Shown here: in pieces, positions 21,699-33,058 of the stretch | Layout: every line of letters begins with the position of its first letter | Position numbering within the stretch: position 1 is the stretch's first letter | Assembly: GCA_001051155.2 (NCBI GenBank) | Contig: JYIP02000003.1 | Coordinates: 4,712,001 to 4,776,000, forward strand | Length of the DNA stretch: 64,000 nt | Source: Chrysoporthe austroafricana | Lineage: Eukaryota; Ascomycota; Sordariomycetes; Diaporthales; Cryphonectriaceae | Direction of reading: 5' to 3' | Made by a program: the position numbers and the translations under genes | The notes under the pieces: generated by a model | Seen by the model: the letters and a program-made list of their open reading frames with translations, nothing else | The model's database searches: none | Told to the model about the DNA's origin: nothing

Positions 21699-23446
21699 CT
21701 AAGATCCGCCAGGACCACCCAGCAGGGCAAATCTCCGCACGATTCCGGGCCCGTATTCTTGGTACTGCGAGGATGTTAGTAAGCTGGACCACATGCGCCG
21801 GCAATGCATCTATGGGACCCACCTCTGCCTTGGTGTGGCAGTACGACCTGAACTCGGGCGTCTGTCCGAGCAAGCTGCCGCCAAACCACGGGCCGTGCCT
21901 CTGCCTCTTGTGGGTGATGACCTGCACCTCGAGACCACCACTCTTCGCACCACCGCTGCGCACCTCACTTGCCCGGATGCGGTCATCCACCAGGTGCTTG
22001 ATGTCTCTCTGCAGGCGGCGGCCAAAGTCCTTGTAGAGCGTGCTGCCACCCGACAGCACAATGTTCTTGTACAGGCCTCGGCGCACATCGATGGGCGACG
22101 ACTGGATCACACCGTCAACCACGACAGGGAGGGGCGTCAGGAAGTCGGAGCTGTAGATCTCGGGGTTGAAGAAGATCTCAGGGGCGAGGAAACGCTCGTA
22201 GCCCACGTCGACGGTCACCTTGCGACCGCCGGGCTGCAGGACCGGGTGCTGCGCAAAGCGCGTGGGGTCACGGTCAAACCGGCTGAACTCCTTGACGATA
22301 TCAGGGCACACGTAGCAATACTCCTCCTTGATCTCCTGAGCGGTCTTGAGCGACGAGTCGGGCTCGCCGCGGTCGCGCAGCAGCGACTGCACAAAATATG
22401 TGATATCACGGCCCGCGATGGGGATCGACTTGATCGATGAGCCGATCACGTAACCCTCGGCCACGGGAATGACGTGCGTGACACCGTCACCAGAGTCGAT
22501 GACGGTTCCAGTCAGCGACCGGTCTTGCACTTTCGAGGAGGTCCACGACGCGGCGAGGGCAAGGACGGCCTGCACGGCGATGTAAAGACCGGCGCAGTTG
22601 AAGGACTCGAAGAAGATCTCGGCGGTATTCTCACGGTTCTCAGGAGGGTTCAGGGGCTAGACGGCTCTGGTCAGTGCGTCTGCCGGACAAGAAGAGGGGC
22701 TTAGGCGGCACACACAGGTTCGGTGAGGAGGAAGTGGTGGTCTTCAGGCTCGACACGCAGGTATTTGAAAATGGAGTTCGACCAGAAGCGTTCCATGTGA
22801 TCCTGCTCACCGCGTCAGCTAGCCGTCGTATGCTGGAGGCCTGGAGACCCCATACCCAGTTCTCTATCTGGCCATGCCGGATGGGGTAGTGTAGACCGTA
22901 TCCTGCGTCATCAGCATTCGCCCGTATTATCTGGCAGTCGGTGACCGAGCTTACCAGGCCCGCCAGCAGCTGCCACGGCCTCGTCGCCGATGAAGAAGTC
23001 CAGGTCCTCGGTTCCCCGCTTCGAGTTCAGGTGGCCAGCAGGGCCGGCCCCGCCGGTCAGGAAGGATGGCTTGTTGGCCACGGCAGGCCGGCCGGAGCCG
23101 GAGCCACCGCCACCAGCTGCCGGCCCCTTCGTGGCGATCGCGGTAGGGAAGACAAAGGATGGGGAGTCGTTGCCGGCGAAACCTATCGACGAGGGTGTCG
23201 GGTTAGTCAACCGCGGTGAGGCTCGACGGACGCCCGCCGGGGAGCTGTACCTAGCTTCGAGAAGCCCGTGCCGCTGGAGAAACAGAGGTCAGCATCGCAT
23301 GTCTCGGTCCACAGGGACGACCGCAGCTCTGGATAGCTTCGCGCACAGCTCGGCTGACCGCCCCTGGGAGCAGGTGGGGTCGCAGAGCGCGGCCTCAGGG
23401 GTCTGACGTACTTGTCCATGACAACGGCAGGAGTCTGGTTGGCCAT
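21699..23446 (-). CDS. ARP3: Actin-related protein 3 (Arp2/3 complex subunit)
   Basis: Seven exons are predicted: 23412-23446, 23251-23273 (only 23 nt), 22955-23182, 22856-22902, 22716-22802, 21823-22656 and 21699-21764. They give 439 residues with all frames continuous. Introns are 138, 68, 52, 53, 59 and 58 nt with canonical GT-AG ends. The protein starts [20 protein letters not shown], the actin phosphate-1 loop. It keeps the Arp3 landmarks [40 protein letters not shown] (phosphate-2 loop), IVLSGGST and the C-terminal [10 protein letters not shown]. An Arp3-specific Gly/Ser-rich insert ([14 protein letters not shown]) lies near residue 50. With Arp2 it nucleates branched actin at endocytic patches and tips. 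The last exon encodes [21 protein letters not shown], the expected Arp3 end. Confidence 0.95.
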
Positions 23447-24430
23447 GGTTGCGGGATTGAGAGCTGCGCGCTCGGTTGCTCGGTGCTGGTGGTGGTGCGC
23501 AGCTCTTGCTCCGACGATCTGACGTGGGCGTGGGAGGGTTGTGAGGGCGCTGTCTCGGGACGAGGGGCGTTGAGGTTGACGAGGTCGTTCAACAGTGATG
23601 CGGGCGGGCGAGGCCGGCTGCGTTGGCGCCTCCCAGATGCCAGATGCCAGCGCCCGGGCCCCTGACCTCACCTTGTGGCTGTGCAGACAGCTCCAGCCCA
23701 GATGAGGCTCTAGTGTGGCTTGGGCCCTCGCCGCAGTCTCAACATACCCAGCGACATCCAGCCAGCCTTCAGCGATAAAACCTGTGAACGGCCCCTCTGC
23801 TCCTCATCTCATTGCAGCACGGCATCTCATGTATATGATTAGACTGCAGAGAGGGGAGGCCTGCTTGTTTTGTTGGTGGTAGCTGATGGCATTGGAAACA
23901 AGGCTGTCCTCTCGGCGGTCCATCTGGTCACGCCTGCCCCTGGAGACGTCCTCGAGGACTCTTGTGGATAGAACAATCAGTGCTCCTCCTCTGCATCATC
24001 CTACTTGTATGTCCAAGCCTGTGTAGGGGTCCTGGAGCTGTGGTAGACTCAGGCAACCTCTTGACCTTACATCACCATCCGCAGGGGCAGATCTCTGTAC
24101 CCTTGTGGAGATTCCATCCACTCGTCCGATCTGTATGTATGATATTGTCATTCACTGTCCATATTGTAGACTAGACCACACTCGTTTGTTCGGACGGTTT
24201 TAAAATTCCTATTGTCTCGCCGTCTACAGGGTCAGCTTTCCCTCACCCTCCAACCTCGATCCAACACAAACAGCGGCGATTGACACCACGCAGGTGAGCA
24301 AACCAATTTTGTTCTTCTCTTTCCTTTTGTGTGCTCTGCTTTTCAACTTCTACGTCTGCATATACTCTGTTCAACATCTTGTTGTCGTCATCAACCATCC
24401 ACACTCCCGTGAACAGCCAGCACCAGCACG
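23447..24430. other. Divergent promoter, ARP3 and taspase-like gene
   Basis: A 984-bp bidirectional spacer. The plus-strand side contains a candidate 5' UTR intron (24294-24416), described separately. No gene is seen. Confidence 0.45.
24294..24416 (+). other. Candidate 5' UTR intron
   Basis: CAG|GTGAGCAA at 24291-24301 and GTGAACAG|CC ending at 24416 bracket a 123-nt T-rich segment 14 nt upstream of the ATG at 24431. This is consistent with a spliced leader exon. It rests on splice consensus only. Confidence 0.4.
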
Positions 24431-27324
24431 ATGGACGACACCACGTGGCATACATTCGTCGACCTCGTCCGCAAGGCGCATGAGGGTGACGGAGACACCT
24501 TTCATGTCCTCCTACAGGATGGCAAGCCTGTGGTCTATCCATTTGCAAGCCAGTGCGCTCTTATGGACCCTAGCCTCATCCGCAACCACGAGTTCGACAA
24601 ACCCCGCAGCAACCAGCCTTGCGACAATCGTGATTCGGACTGTGGACTCTGTCGGCAACTGTTCCTCGAATTTCCAGATGACTGGAAGCTCGTCAATCTG
24701 GACCCTGAGAACAATTACTTGCATGCTTTTCTGGCTAAATTCAACAAGGAGAACGACATTCCCCAGCTTCTTCAGGCGGGTCTTGTGGGTCAAACCTGGC
24801 GGGATGCTCTGGAACCTTACTTTGACTTGGCTCAACATACCGATGACGAATTGAACGCAGCTAGTGCATCTTTCTTCCAAGAGACACTTTTGCGCCTTCA
24901 GTTCATCAATGATCTCAACAAACCTGACCCTTGGGCCCAGCCTGCTACCCCGTGGACTAACTGGAACTTCACTGAGCTCGACAAGGACAATCCTTTGGCC
25001 AAAGACCCGCATCCACTTGACCCAGAGGGTATCAACTTGCATCACCCCAATGTACAGCACTGTCACTGCGCCTGCTCAGAATACTGCAAGGCTTTCGAAG
25101 CGGCTCTCCAGCAGCGCAACGAGAATACAGTTGGTTGGAAAGATTGGTATTCTATTGAGCCTAGTTCCCCCCTCGCACTCGATTCCGGAATCCACAGGAA
25201 CAACCCGACAGCTCCGGACGAAGCTTTTGATACCTGGTCTCGTGTTTCCGATTTGGAAAACCTGAAGTCGTCTATTAAAAACCAGAAGCTATCTGACCCA
25301 ACCAGCCATCCTGGCTCGCCCTCCCTTTCAGCTGAACTTTTCCTCTCCACTCCTCAAGTTTCTGATTACCAGCACCTTACCCAGGGCTCTGACTGTCTTT
25401 GTTGCTTGTCTGCCTTTCAGAATTTAAATTGCTCCTTTCTGCGAGCAGACCAGTCAGACAGTAGCGCTGACCGAAGCGAGGAGGAACAGACGAACTCCCC
25501 TGACAACGGCACGTTGCATCAAGGCCAGACGAAGCGTTTGCAGCAGGCCAACATTGAGAGCCCGATGGCTATCGTCATTCACGCCGGCGCTGGCTATCAC
25601 AGCCTCCAGAATGAGAGCATCCATCTTGCTATGTGCTCGAAGTAAGCTCATCTACTGTCCAATCCGCTCCTTTCGCGAGCGAACTGACACCATCCAGGGC
25701 CGCATCCGAGGGCATGAAGCTGATGAAAGCTGGCCACACGGCCGTCGAGGCCATCGAGGCTGCGATCAAGGTGCTTGAGAACAACGAGATCACAAACGCA
25801 GGATATGGCAGCAACCTGTCCATCGATGGTACTGTTGAGTGCGATGCCACTATCGTTGACCACTACGGTCGAAGCGGGGCTTGCGGCGCCGTACCCAGTG
25901 AGATATCTCTCAGCCCGTCGTCACCTTTGCATCTGGGTTTGCTGACCATGAAATCAGACATCAAGAATCCCATCTCGCTTGCCAAGCTCATTCTCGAGAC
26001 CAGTTCCCAGTCGCTGACCCTGCGACGCGTACCACCCAACTTTTTAGTTGGCGAAGGTGCCAAGTCGTTCGCCGCCGAGCACGGCATGTCTACCGTACCC
26101 AACGAGCTGCTGACCTCTCGCAACGCCAAGGACCGATACAACAAGTGGTGCGCCGATTTAGAGAGAGTCCGTGGTGTGACCAACGTAGCGGGTCAGCTCA
26201 CTCCGCTCGAGGGCTCCCCTCCGTCCCAGCGCGTCAAGGCTAAGGACCGCGGTCAGGACCAGACGACTCCCAACAAGGCTCACAAGGGTCTGCTGCGTGA
26301 TCACACCAGCGCCATCATGACAGGCATGTGGAACGAGGGACAGCCTGACTCACCCTCAGCAGAGATGAATCCAAGATCTCCCACCACAAACAGCACGAGC
26401 CTTGTGACTCCAAGCAAGACCCGATCGCCCCTATCTGGTGTTCACAACAGCACTCAGCGTCTCGGATCTGCCGCCTCAGCCCGTGACTCTGATACCTCCC
26501 TGGCTGCTTCGCCTGCTAAGCGGGTGAAGACGTTGAAGGACGAGCGGGCTCGACTGGCTCAGGATGGTATGGCTTGGGCTCCAAAGGCTGACTCGAGCGA
26601 TGATGTGGCATCTCTGGATGGCTCTCCTGGCGGTGGTGAGCCTATTGACTTGTCCTCTGTATCCAGTCCATCCTCCCACACCCGCGGCCCTTCGAAGCGT
26701 CAAGCTGTCACGGAGCTGACTGCCGAGCCCAACAATGCCGACTTCGATCTGATTACAGACACTATGGGTGCTATTGCGATCGATCAGTGGGGCAACATTG
26801 CTGCTGGCTCGTCTTCTGGCGGTATTGGTATGAAGCACAGGGGCCGCACCGGCCCAGCTGCCCTTGTTGGCATTGGCACCGCTGTGGTTCCCTGCAATGA
26901 GGCCGACCCAGAGAACAAGACAGTCGCGGCTGTGACGAGTGGCACGGGAGAGCACATGGCTACGACCATGGCAGCCTCGAAGTGCGCGGAGCGGCTATAC
27001 CACGGCACGAAGAAGGGTCCCACCGGTCGCGACATCGAAGAGGATGACAGTGCCACGATCATGCAGAGCTTCGTCGAAGAGGACTTCATGGGCCACCCTG
27101 GCGTTCGCTCTCAGGCCAGTGCTAGAGCCATTGGCGTCATGGCAGTCGAGGTGACCGAGAAGGGTGTTTATCTGCACTGGGCTCACAACACCGATTCATT
27201 CGCTCTGGCCAGCTTCAGCTTTACGGACAAGGCACCTCACACCTGTATGTCGCGCCTGCCTGAGGGTTCGACCGTCAACATCGGTGCGCGCAAGTTGAGC
27301 AACGGCGGTTCCACCCTCGACTAG
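24431..27324 (+). CDS. Taspase/asparaginase-type threonine hydrolase with unknown Cys-rich N-terminal region
   Basis: Exons 24431-25641, 25698-25897 and 25958-27324 give 925 residues; the introns are 56 and 60 nt. From about residue 379 (MAIVIHAGAGYHSLQNE) the protein is an N-terminal-nucleophile hydrolase of the taspase/L-asparaginase-2 family (PF01112). It has ITNAGYGSNLSIDGTVECDA, GACGAVPN and, after a Ser-rich insert of about 150 residues, the autocleavage site DTMGAIAID with nucleophile Thr at about T739, then SSGGIGMKHRGRTGPAALVG. Family members cleave themselves before this Thr and act as endopeptidases or asparaginases. Residues 1-378 match nothing I recognise. They carry Cys clusters (C64/71/74, C211/213/215/219, C322/324/325/334) and many Trp/His. 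The frame is continuous into the hydrolase, so a fusion is simplest. A separate gene starting at ATG 25565 (547 residues) is the alternative. Confidence 0.8.
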
Positions 27325-28903
27325 TAATCTACTGCGTCCCTCGGCCTCTTTTCCTCAGCATAGCTTTTATCCGGGGTCTAATTTCACTTTGCTGGAATTG
27401 ACTTTGTCTCTTGCGTCACCCCTTCGCAAGGCATTGAGCGGCAGCAATTAGCATCACCTGCATACATCTTCTCGGCCCATTACGTTCTGGGATTACTATG
27501 GTCTGACGACGCCTCGGGGATCAAAAGTTCTTGGTTTGTGGCCTAGCTTGGACGGCTACTGTCTCCTAAGAATGATTCACGTCCACGATCATCTCGATCC
27601 GATCTGCTTTTCCCAAGTCCCTATGGATACTTACACTCATCCTTCAACGGCATGGATGGCGCTCTGATTTCGAACGATACCCCACAGTACTCTGGGAAGG
27701 CTTTCTGGCCGGCCTGTCGATGGCTCTAGACAAGAAATACCCTCTCGGCTACTGCAGCACTTTGGCTGTCACCGGCAATCGACTTTTTGCGAAAATTACC
27801 CCCTGCTTTATGGTCGCTTCGTCCATACCTAATTCCCTTGGGCGGTACTTCAGTCTCAGTTCACGACACCCAGCACCTTGAATGACTTGCCCCTTGTTCA
27901 TCACCGCACCCACGAAGCCTGCAGCTTTCTATTGCCATGCGACAGTCAGCCGATCTACCTTGTTTCGGACTGACGGCATTCTCTACTGAGAGTAGCAAAT
28001 CATCGTTGGAAAGGAAGGCAGGATTGGATCCTTGGGTCTCGTAGGTGGATAAAGAGCATTGACCACCATACTTCAGGGTTTTCTACAGGTCAGCATTCTG
28101 CATACAGACGGCGTCTCTCTTCGGGCGGTGGCAGTATTCGCTAAACGGGCAAGACCTTTCCCTCTTTTCCACAGCACAACATGATTCGGCATTTCCCCTT
28201 TTTCTACCTACATGGTATAGACTAGACCGTACTGCTAGATAGCATAATTGCGGTTTACTTTTTTCAGATTCCTTTTCTTGTGTCATTGAATGCACGGTAT
28301 TGATGATTATAGTTTGACTGTGGTATCTGATTTCAAGTTGTTCATGCCCCCCTCCGAAGCTCGCGCTTTCGTGTGTCTTTGTATGTCTTGCGTGGACCCG
28401 GGAATGCTTCAAAAACGCATCCGCACCTCCTATGTGCTGTTCACCTGCTCTACGGGCTTCTGCTATCTGTCCACGAGCTCTGCTCGCTTGCAGAGATCCC
28501 ACGGTTCGATCTGCCTCATCTATGACCAGGTACCATCGGACCCTAAACATGCAGTTTATCTGTCGCTTGTATGTGTTCCAAAATGAGCCCCTGATATGTT
28601 TGTCCTCTCCCTCGCCAAGCCGACGGCGGTTCAGAGGCCACTTAATAACTCTACGGGGCTCGCCTGTTGTAGTGATGACCTCCAAAACTATAGCTCGTAG
28701 CACCGCGCCGCTTCGTTGAGGTCCTCGCTGTGAGACACGGCCACTCGTCTTCCGAGGCCCAAGCGAGTCCAGAAAGTCATGCGCCGAGGCTGGATGGCGC
28801 GTGCCCGTCTCATGATTTGTGCCAAGATTGTCCACGTCGGTTCGAACTCGCCTGGCAAAGCCCTCTCGGGGACCTTCCCACTGGCCATCGCCGACCCCCA
28901 CCC
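27325..28903. other. Convergent 3' intergenic region
   Basis: A 1.6-kb spacer between the taspase-like gene and the 3' end of TFB4, at moderate GC. A long minus-strand open frame overlaps the TFB4 end, but it is Arg/Glu-rich without domain signature and is rejected. No other gene is recognised. Confidence 0.45.
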
Positions 28904-30148
28904 TCAGCCCGGTCTCGGCGTCCCCGCTGCGCTGCCAGGCTGCTCGCTCGTGGACACCGGCTCGCCGTTTAGCCCTATCTTCCGCTTCTTCTTCTTGCGC
29001 CGGGGCACGACCGCTGGCTTGGAACCGTACGTGCCCAGGGCGAGCTTGTTCCCGCACGTGTAGCACTCTGCATCCTCGGGCACCTCGCAGAAGATCGACA
29101 GGCAGATGCTACAGACGAAGCCCGTGTCGATGACCTTCCTGTGGCAGAAACACGCCGCCCGGAAGTCCACGTTCGTCGTCGACGGGCTAACCAGCTGTTC
29201 CAGCCCCGTGGCGCCGTCGATCGCCGCGCGCGTGCCGGCCTGTCCCGCGCCGGTGGTGGTCGTGGTCACGGTCTGCCGGGAGTCGATCGCGGAGGCGAAG
29301 CCGAACATGAGGTAGGTGAGGAGGCCCTGCGGGCTGGTCGCCTCAAGGAAGGTACCGCGTGTTATGTAGCTTGCCTGCTGTAGGAAGGTCGGGGCGCCGT
29401 GGAGCGACAGGATGTCGATAGGGATGCCGGCGTGGGAGGCCGCGAAGACAGAGTTCATCGTGGGTATGTACTGAGACGGTGAGGAGTCGGATACGGATAG
29501 GACGAGGATACGGGCGTGCAGGCCGCGCAGGGAGCCGCCAGAGGAGAGGGCTGCCGGGTTAGACGCTGCAGCACCGCCGTTGTTCTTAGCCGAGCCGGCG
29601 GTTGCTTGTGGGCCATCTGCGGCGGTCAACTGGAGCGAGGTCTTGTTGGCGTGATGGAGGGCGAGGGTCAAGGCGCCGGAGATCTGGGTGGTTGTCGTCG
29701 CGAGGTCGGCCTCAGTGGTCGAGGTCATGAGGTCGCGGAGGGAGGAGAGGATGGAGGACTCGATCTGGGCGAACTGGGCGAACTTGTTGGCGGAGGCCTT
29801 GCGCTTCGCGAACGGTACCATGCGTGGCAGCTTGGAGTGGAAGGAAGGGTCGACATCGGTCATCTCGACGTCTTCACCGTTCTCGGGCGGGGAAGGCTTC
29901 GGCGGCGTTGGCCATAGCCATACTGCGCGGTTGGTATGTGATGCTATGATGGCGACCTGGTTGGAGCTGCTGTAGGCGAGCTGCGAGTTCACGAAGACGA
30001 GGATGTTGGCCAGGGCCTTAGAGATGGGGAGGACATTGTCGATGGCAGCCCAGGCGCGCGGGTTCGTGTCGACGATGATGGCAGTGAGGGAGGGCGTCTC
30101 CTCGGTGGCGTAGATCTCGTAGTGGGTGGTGGCATCGACAGCATCCAT
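28904..30148 (-). CDS. TFB4: TFIIH core subunit Tfb4 (p34)
   Basis: A single exon of 414 residues. The N-terminal half is a von Willebrand A-like fold of the Tfb4/p34 family (PF03850): SLTAIIVDTNPRAW, ALANILVFVNSQLAYSSSNQVAII, then SSILSSLRDLM and RILVLSVSDSSPSQYIP. The C-terminus is a C4-type zinc module (FCHRKVIDTGFVCSICLS, then CEVPEDAECYTCG) followed by a basic tail PRRKKKKRKIG. In TFIIH the subunit pairs with Ssl1/p44 and serves transcription initiation and nucleotide excision repair in the nucleus. The reading frame is open upstream to 30274 but without ATG; ATG 30148 (MDAVDATTHYEIY) is the first. A Gly/Ala/Ser-rich insert near residues 180-210 is variable in the family. Confidence 0.93.
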   Translation of the reverse strand: MDAVDATTHYEIYATEETPSLTAIIVDTNPRAWAAIDNVLPISKALANILVFVNSQLAYSSSNQVAIIASHTNRAVWLWPTPPKPSPPENGEDVEMTDVDPSFHSKLPRMVPFAKRKASANKFAQFAQIESSILSSLRDLMTSTTEADLATTTTQISGALTLALHHANKTSLQLTAADGPQATAGSAKNNGGAAASNPAALSSGGSLRGLHARILVLSVSDSSPSQYIPTMNSVFAASHAGIPIDILSLHGAPTFLQQASYITRGTFLEATSPQGLLTYLMFGFASAIDSRQTVTTTTTGAGQAGTRAAIDGATGLEQLVSPSTTNVDFRAACFCHRKVIDTGFVCSICLSIFCEVPEDAECYTCGNKLALGTYGSKPAVVPRRKKKKRKIGLNGEPVSTSEQPGSAAGTPRPG

Positions 30149-30871
30149 CGTGAGTGCGCCGCGGTGCTGTCGCCAGGTGGCGAGACTGAGAGGGACGTGT
30201 CCTTTGGTCTGGGCGTCGGGGCCAGAGGATGGAAGTGGTGATGGCGTAGTTGGAGGTCGGTCCCGTCCGCCCAAGGCTCAACTGTCGATGCCTGCCGCCG
30301 CTGCGGGCTCGGTTCTGGGGTCTGGGGCCCCCTGCAGCTGCAGCTGCAGCTCAGTGTCGTATGGACAGCCCGCTGAGCACTAAGTATAACGGTCCCATGT
30401 GGGGCTCTGCTGCAGTAGCTACGGTATGTGGGTACCCGCTACGTAGCTACCACGTACTGGGTATGGTATGGTACCTGGGTACCTAGCACGCTGGGTGCTT
30501 GGGCAGGGCGGCAGGACGGCAGCGGCAGAGCTTGGGGTAGTGCCCCGCGCCTAGCGTGGCCCCTCGACCACAACATGACGACGAGGGGCAAAATAGCCAC
30601 CCAGCCAGGTCAGCTGTTGACAGCATCCCACAACTATCGTCAGATCGAACTGCCAGCAATGGGTGACTGATTCATTGTGCTTGCTTGGCTTGTTGTACAG
30701 AGTCGCATGAAACACAGGCCAAGAGTAAGCTGCGTCTGACCTGGTCCGCTACTTCCGATCATAAAAGGGCCCGGTGTTGGTTCTCGAGGCTGCTTCTTCT
30801 CTCCCTCCTCCCTTTCTTCCGTCTACATATCGAGACTCTTTCGGATACTTCACGGCTTCTAAGGGCCCACC
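30149..30871. other. Divergent promoter, TFB4 and UCS gene
   Basis: A 723-bp spacer. Around 30414-30485 are short palindromes and repeats built from GTAGCTAC and GGTACC. A CAGCTG tandem lies at about 30333-30352. On the plus side CATAAAAGG (about 30760-30768), followed by a CT-rich tract ending some 30 bp before the ATG at 30872, looks like the core promoter of the UCS gene. Confidence 0.45.
30760..30768 (+). promoter_or_regulatory. TATA-like element of the UCS gene
   Basis: CATAAAAGG about 105 bp upstream of the ATG, followed by a strong pyrimidine tract (about 30791-30828), the common fungal core-promoter arrangement. Confidence 0.4.
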
Positions 30872-33058
30872 ATGGAGTCGGTAAATGAGCAACCCCAGGG
30901 CGACCTGTCCAAGATGAGCAGGGAGGACCAGACTCTCCTCTTGTTTGCGCGACTGATGGAGGGCGGCCAGGAGGACGATGAGACCGTCAGAGATCTGGGC
31001 CAGCTCACCAAGCTCCTGAATGAGGACCTCGAGGCCAGCAAAACCGGCAAGTCGATATGTACCGTCATCGACGACGACTGTCTTGACACCATCCTGTGTT
31101 ACCTTGACATGAGAAACTCCGATGTTGTACGAGGTCACGCCACCCTGACCACTTCGGCATATCTCAAGGCTGCCGGCGATGAAGGCTCCCAGAAGCTGCG
31201 CAAGTTCTTCCTGGAGCGGGTCAAGCGGGGTACATATGACGACTACATCGTTGCATTCTGCGTCGCCGCCACCATATTCCCCATCGTCCCCGACCTCACA
31301 TCGGAGCTGTTCCTCAGTGAGGGCTTCCTCCCCAGCCTGGGTCCGCTGATGCGACGGAAGTGGAAGAGCAGGAAGGTTGAGACCGCGTGTCTGGACATGC
31401 TCAACGCAGCATGTATGAACGGCCCCTGTCGGGAGGCCGTCCACAAGTACTGCGTCGAGTGGCTGGAGGAGGTCGTCGATCAGGATCCCGAGGACGCTGT
31501 GAAATCTATGTACGCTCACAACACCGACGGGTCGCATGTCGAGGAGGGCTCCGTATCCATGCGCAGGCACTCAGAGCAGGTCCAGCACCTGGCCGCCGTC
31601 ATCTTGGCGAAACTCCGGGTTAGAGACCCCATCAGCATGCGCCATCCTTCCGTGATTGGCGAGGAGTACCTGCCGGGGACGTCTGACTGACTGTTAGACA
31701 TCCAGGCAATACAACCACCCAATGCGCCAGGGGGAAAGGAGAACGAGAGGGTGCAGCAGGCGAGCACCACCATAGAAGAGCTGTCGAAGATGTTCACGAC
31801 CATGCTGGTGAAAGATCCAGAGCACTCACGGAACAATTCAGTCGAGGGGCTGGCCTACGCTTCGTTGCGGCCGACTGTGAAGGAAGATCTGGCTAGGAAC
31901 AAGGAGTTCCTGGAGAGCCTCGTCAAGACGTTGGAGGGGGCACCACCAAAGTCACCGCTGACGTACGGCGCCTTGAGCATCCTGGTGAACCTCACACGGT
32001 TCAAGCCAGTGCAGACAGAGGAAGAGAAGAAGATGGACCAGCTGAAGGCATACGCGAATGCGGCGGGAAAGCTCGCTCCGGACCCTCTGAATGACGACGA
32101 GCATGTCAAGGAGCGGTGCAAGAGGGTATTCGAGGCAGGCGTCACGCCTGTCCTAGTGGTTCACAGCAAGAACGGCTCGACTGCGTCCCTATCCTTGATC
32201 ATCACCATCATAAACTCTCTCTCCATGCTCCAGAGTATACGCGGTCAGCTCGCCCAGCAAGGTGCTGTCCGCCTGCTTATAGCCGCGTGGAACGCCCTAC
32301 CCTCAACCGAGGCACAAGCCAAACGCACCGCGGCGCAAGCCCTCGCCCGCATCCTTATCTCCACTAACCCCTCCCACGTCTTCGGCGGCACCAGACCGAT
32401 TCCTCAGGCTGCCGCCATCCGCCCTCTAGCCTCCATCGTCGCACCAGACCCTAACGCCGATACCAGAGACCTCCTTCCTACCTTCGAGGCCCTTATGGCT
32501 CTCACCAATCTCGCTTCGACAGACGACGAGACACGGCAGGCTATAGTACGGCAGGCCTGGCCGGACATCGAGGAGCAGCTGCTCTCGTCAAACGCGATGG
32601 TGACCAAGGCGGCCGTCGAGTTGATCTGCAACCTGGTGCAGTGCGTGGACGCCATGGCTATGTACGCCGACGGTTCTACCAAGGCCAAAGACAGATTGCA
32701 CATCCTCCTCGCACTGGCAGACGCAGAAGACGAGAGCACTAGGAGTGGCGCAGGTGGTGCGTTGGCCACGCTGACGGGGATCGAGGAGGTGGTGAACGCG
32801 ATTCTGGAACGCGAGCGGGGCATCAAGAACATCCTGGGCCTGTGCGCGGACGGGAGCAGCGAGGAATTGCGGCATCGTGGCGCTTTTGTGGTCTACAACC
32901 TGGTCACGATAGAAGGGGAGACCGGCCGACGCTCGAGAGAGAAGATCAAGGCCGAGGGGGGGATCGAGATCTTGACAGAGTGTGCGAAGCGCACGAGACG
33001 GCCGGAGGTGCTGGACCTGACGGTACAGGCTTTGAAGGGGCTGCTGGAGGAAAACTAG
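30872..33058 (+). CDS. UCS-domain myosin chaperone (She4/UNC-45/CRO1 family)
   Basis: Two exons (30872-31618 and 31706-33058) encode 699 residues, near the length of fungal UCS proteins. The protein is a continuous alpha-helical armadillo-type repeat solenoid. The C-terminal half is the UCS domain (AAIRPLASIVAPDPN, LLPTFEALMALTNLAS, VTKAAVELICNLVQC, TRSGAGGALATLTGI, LRHRGAFVVYNLV). UCS proteins fold and protect the myosin motor and so support endocytosis, polarity and cytokinesis; the Podospora homolog CRO1 is needed for sexual development. No TPR domain is visible at the N-terminus, as expected for fungal members. The 87-nt intron uses a weak GTTAGA donor and the CAG at 31703-31705; an alternative acceptor (TTAG at 31696) would change the frame. 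Confidence 0.87.

Noticed and set aside
28838..28850. tRNA B-box-like GGTTCGAACTC
   Set aside because: No A box at the right distance, no acceptor-stem pairing, and it lies in a 3' flanking region. No tRNA was convincing anywhere in the window.
28083..29066. Minus-strand open frame of 327 codons overlapping the TFB4 3' end
   Set aside because: It is out of frame with TFB4, Arg/Glu/Gly-rich and without domain, and it overlaps a conserved zinc module read in the correct frame. Best explained as chance openness in GC-rich DNA.
31691..31697. Alternative acceptor CTGTTAG for the UCS intron
   Set aside because: It would put the downstream exon out of phase with the GTTAGA donor; the CAG eight bases later keeps the frame.
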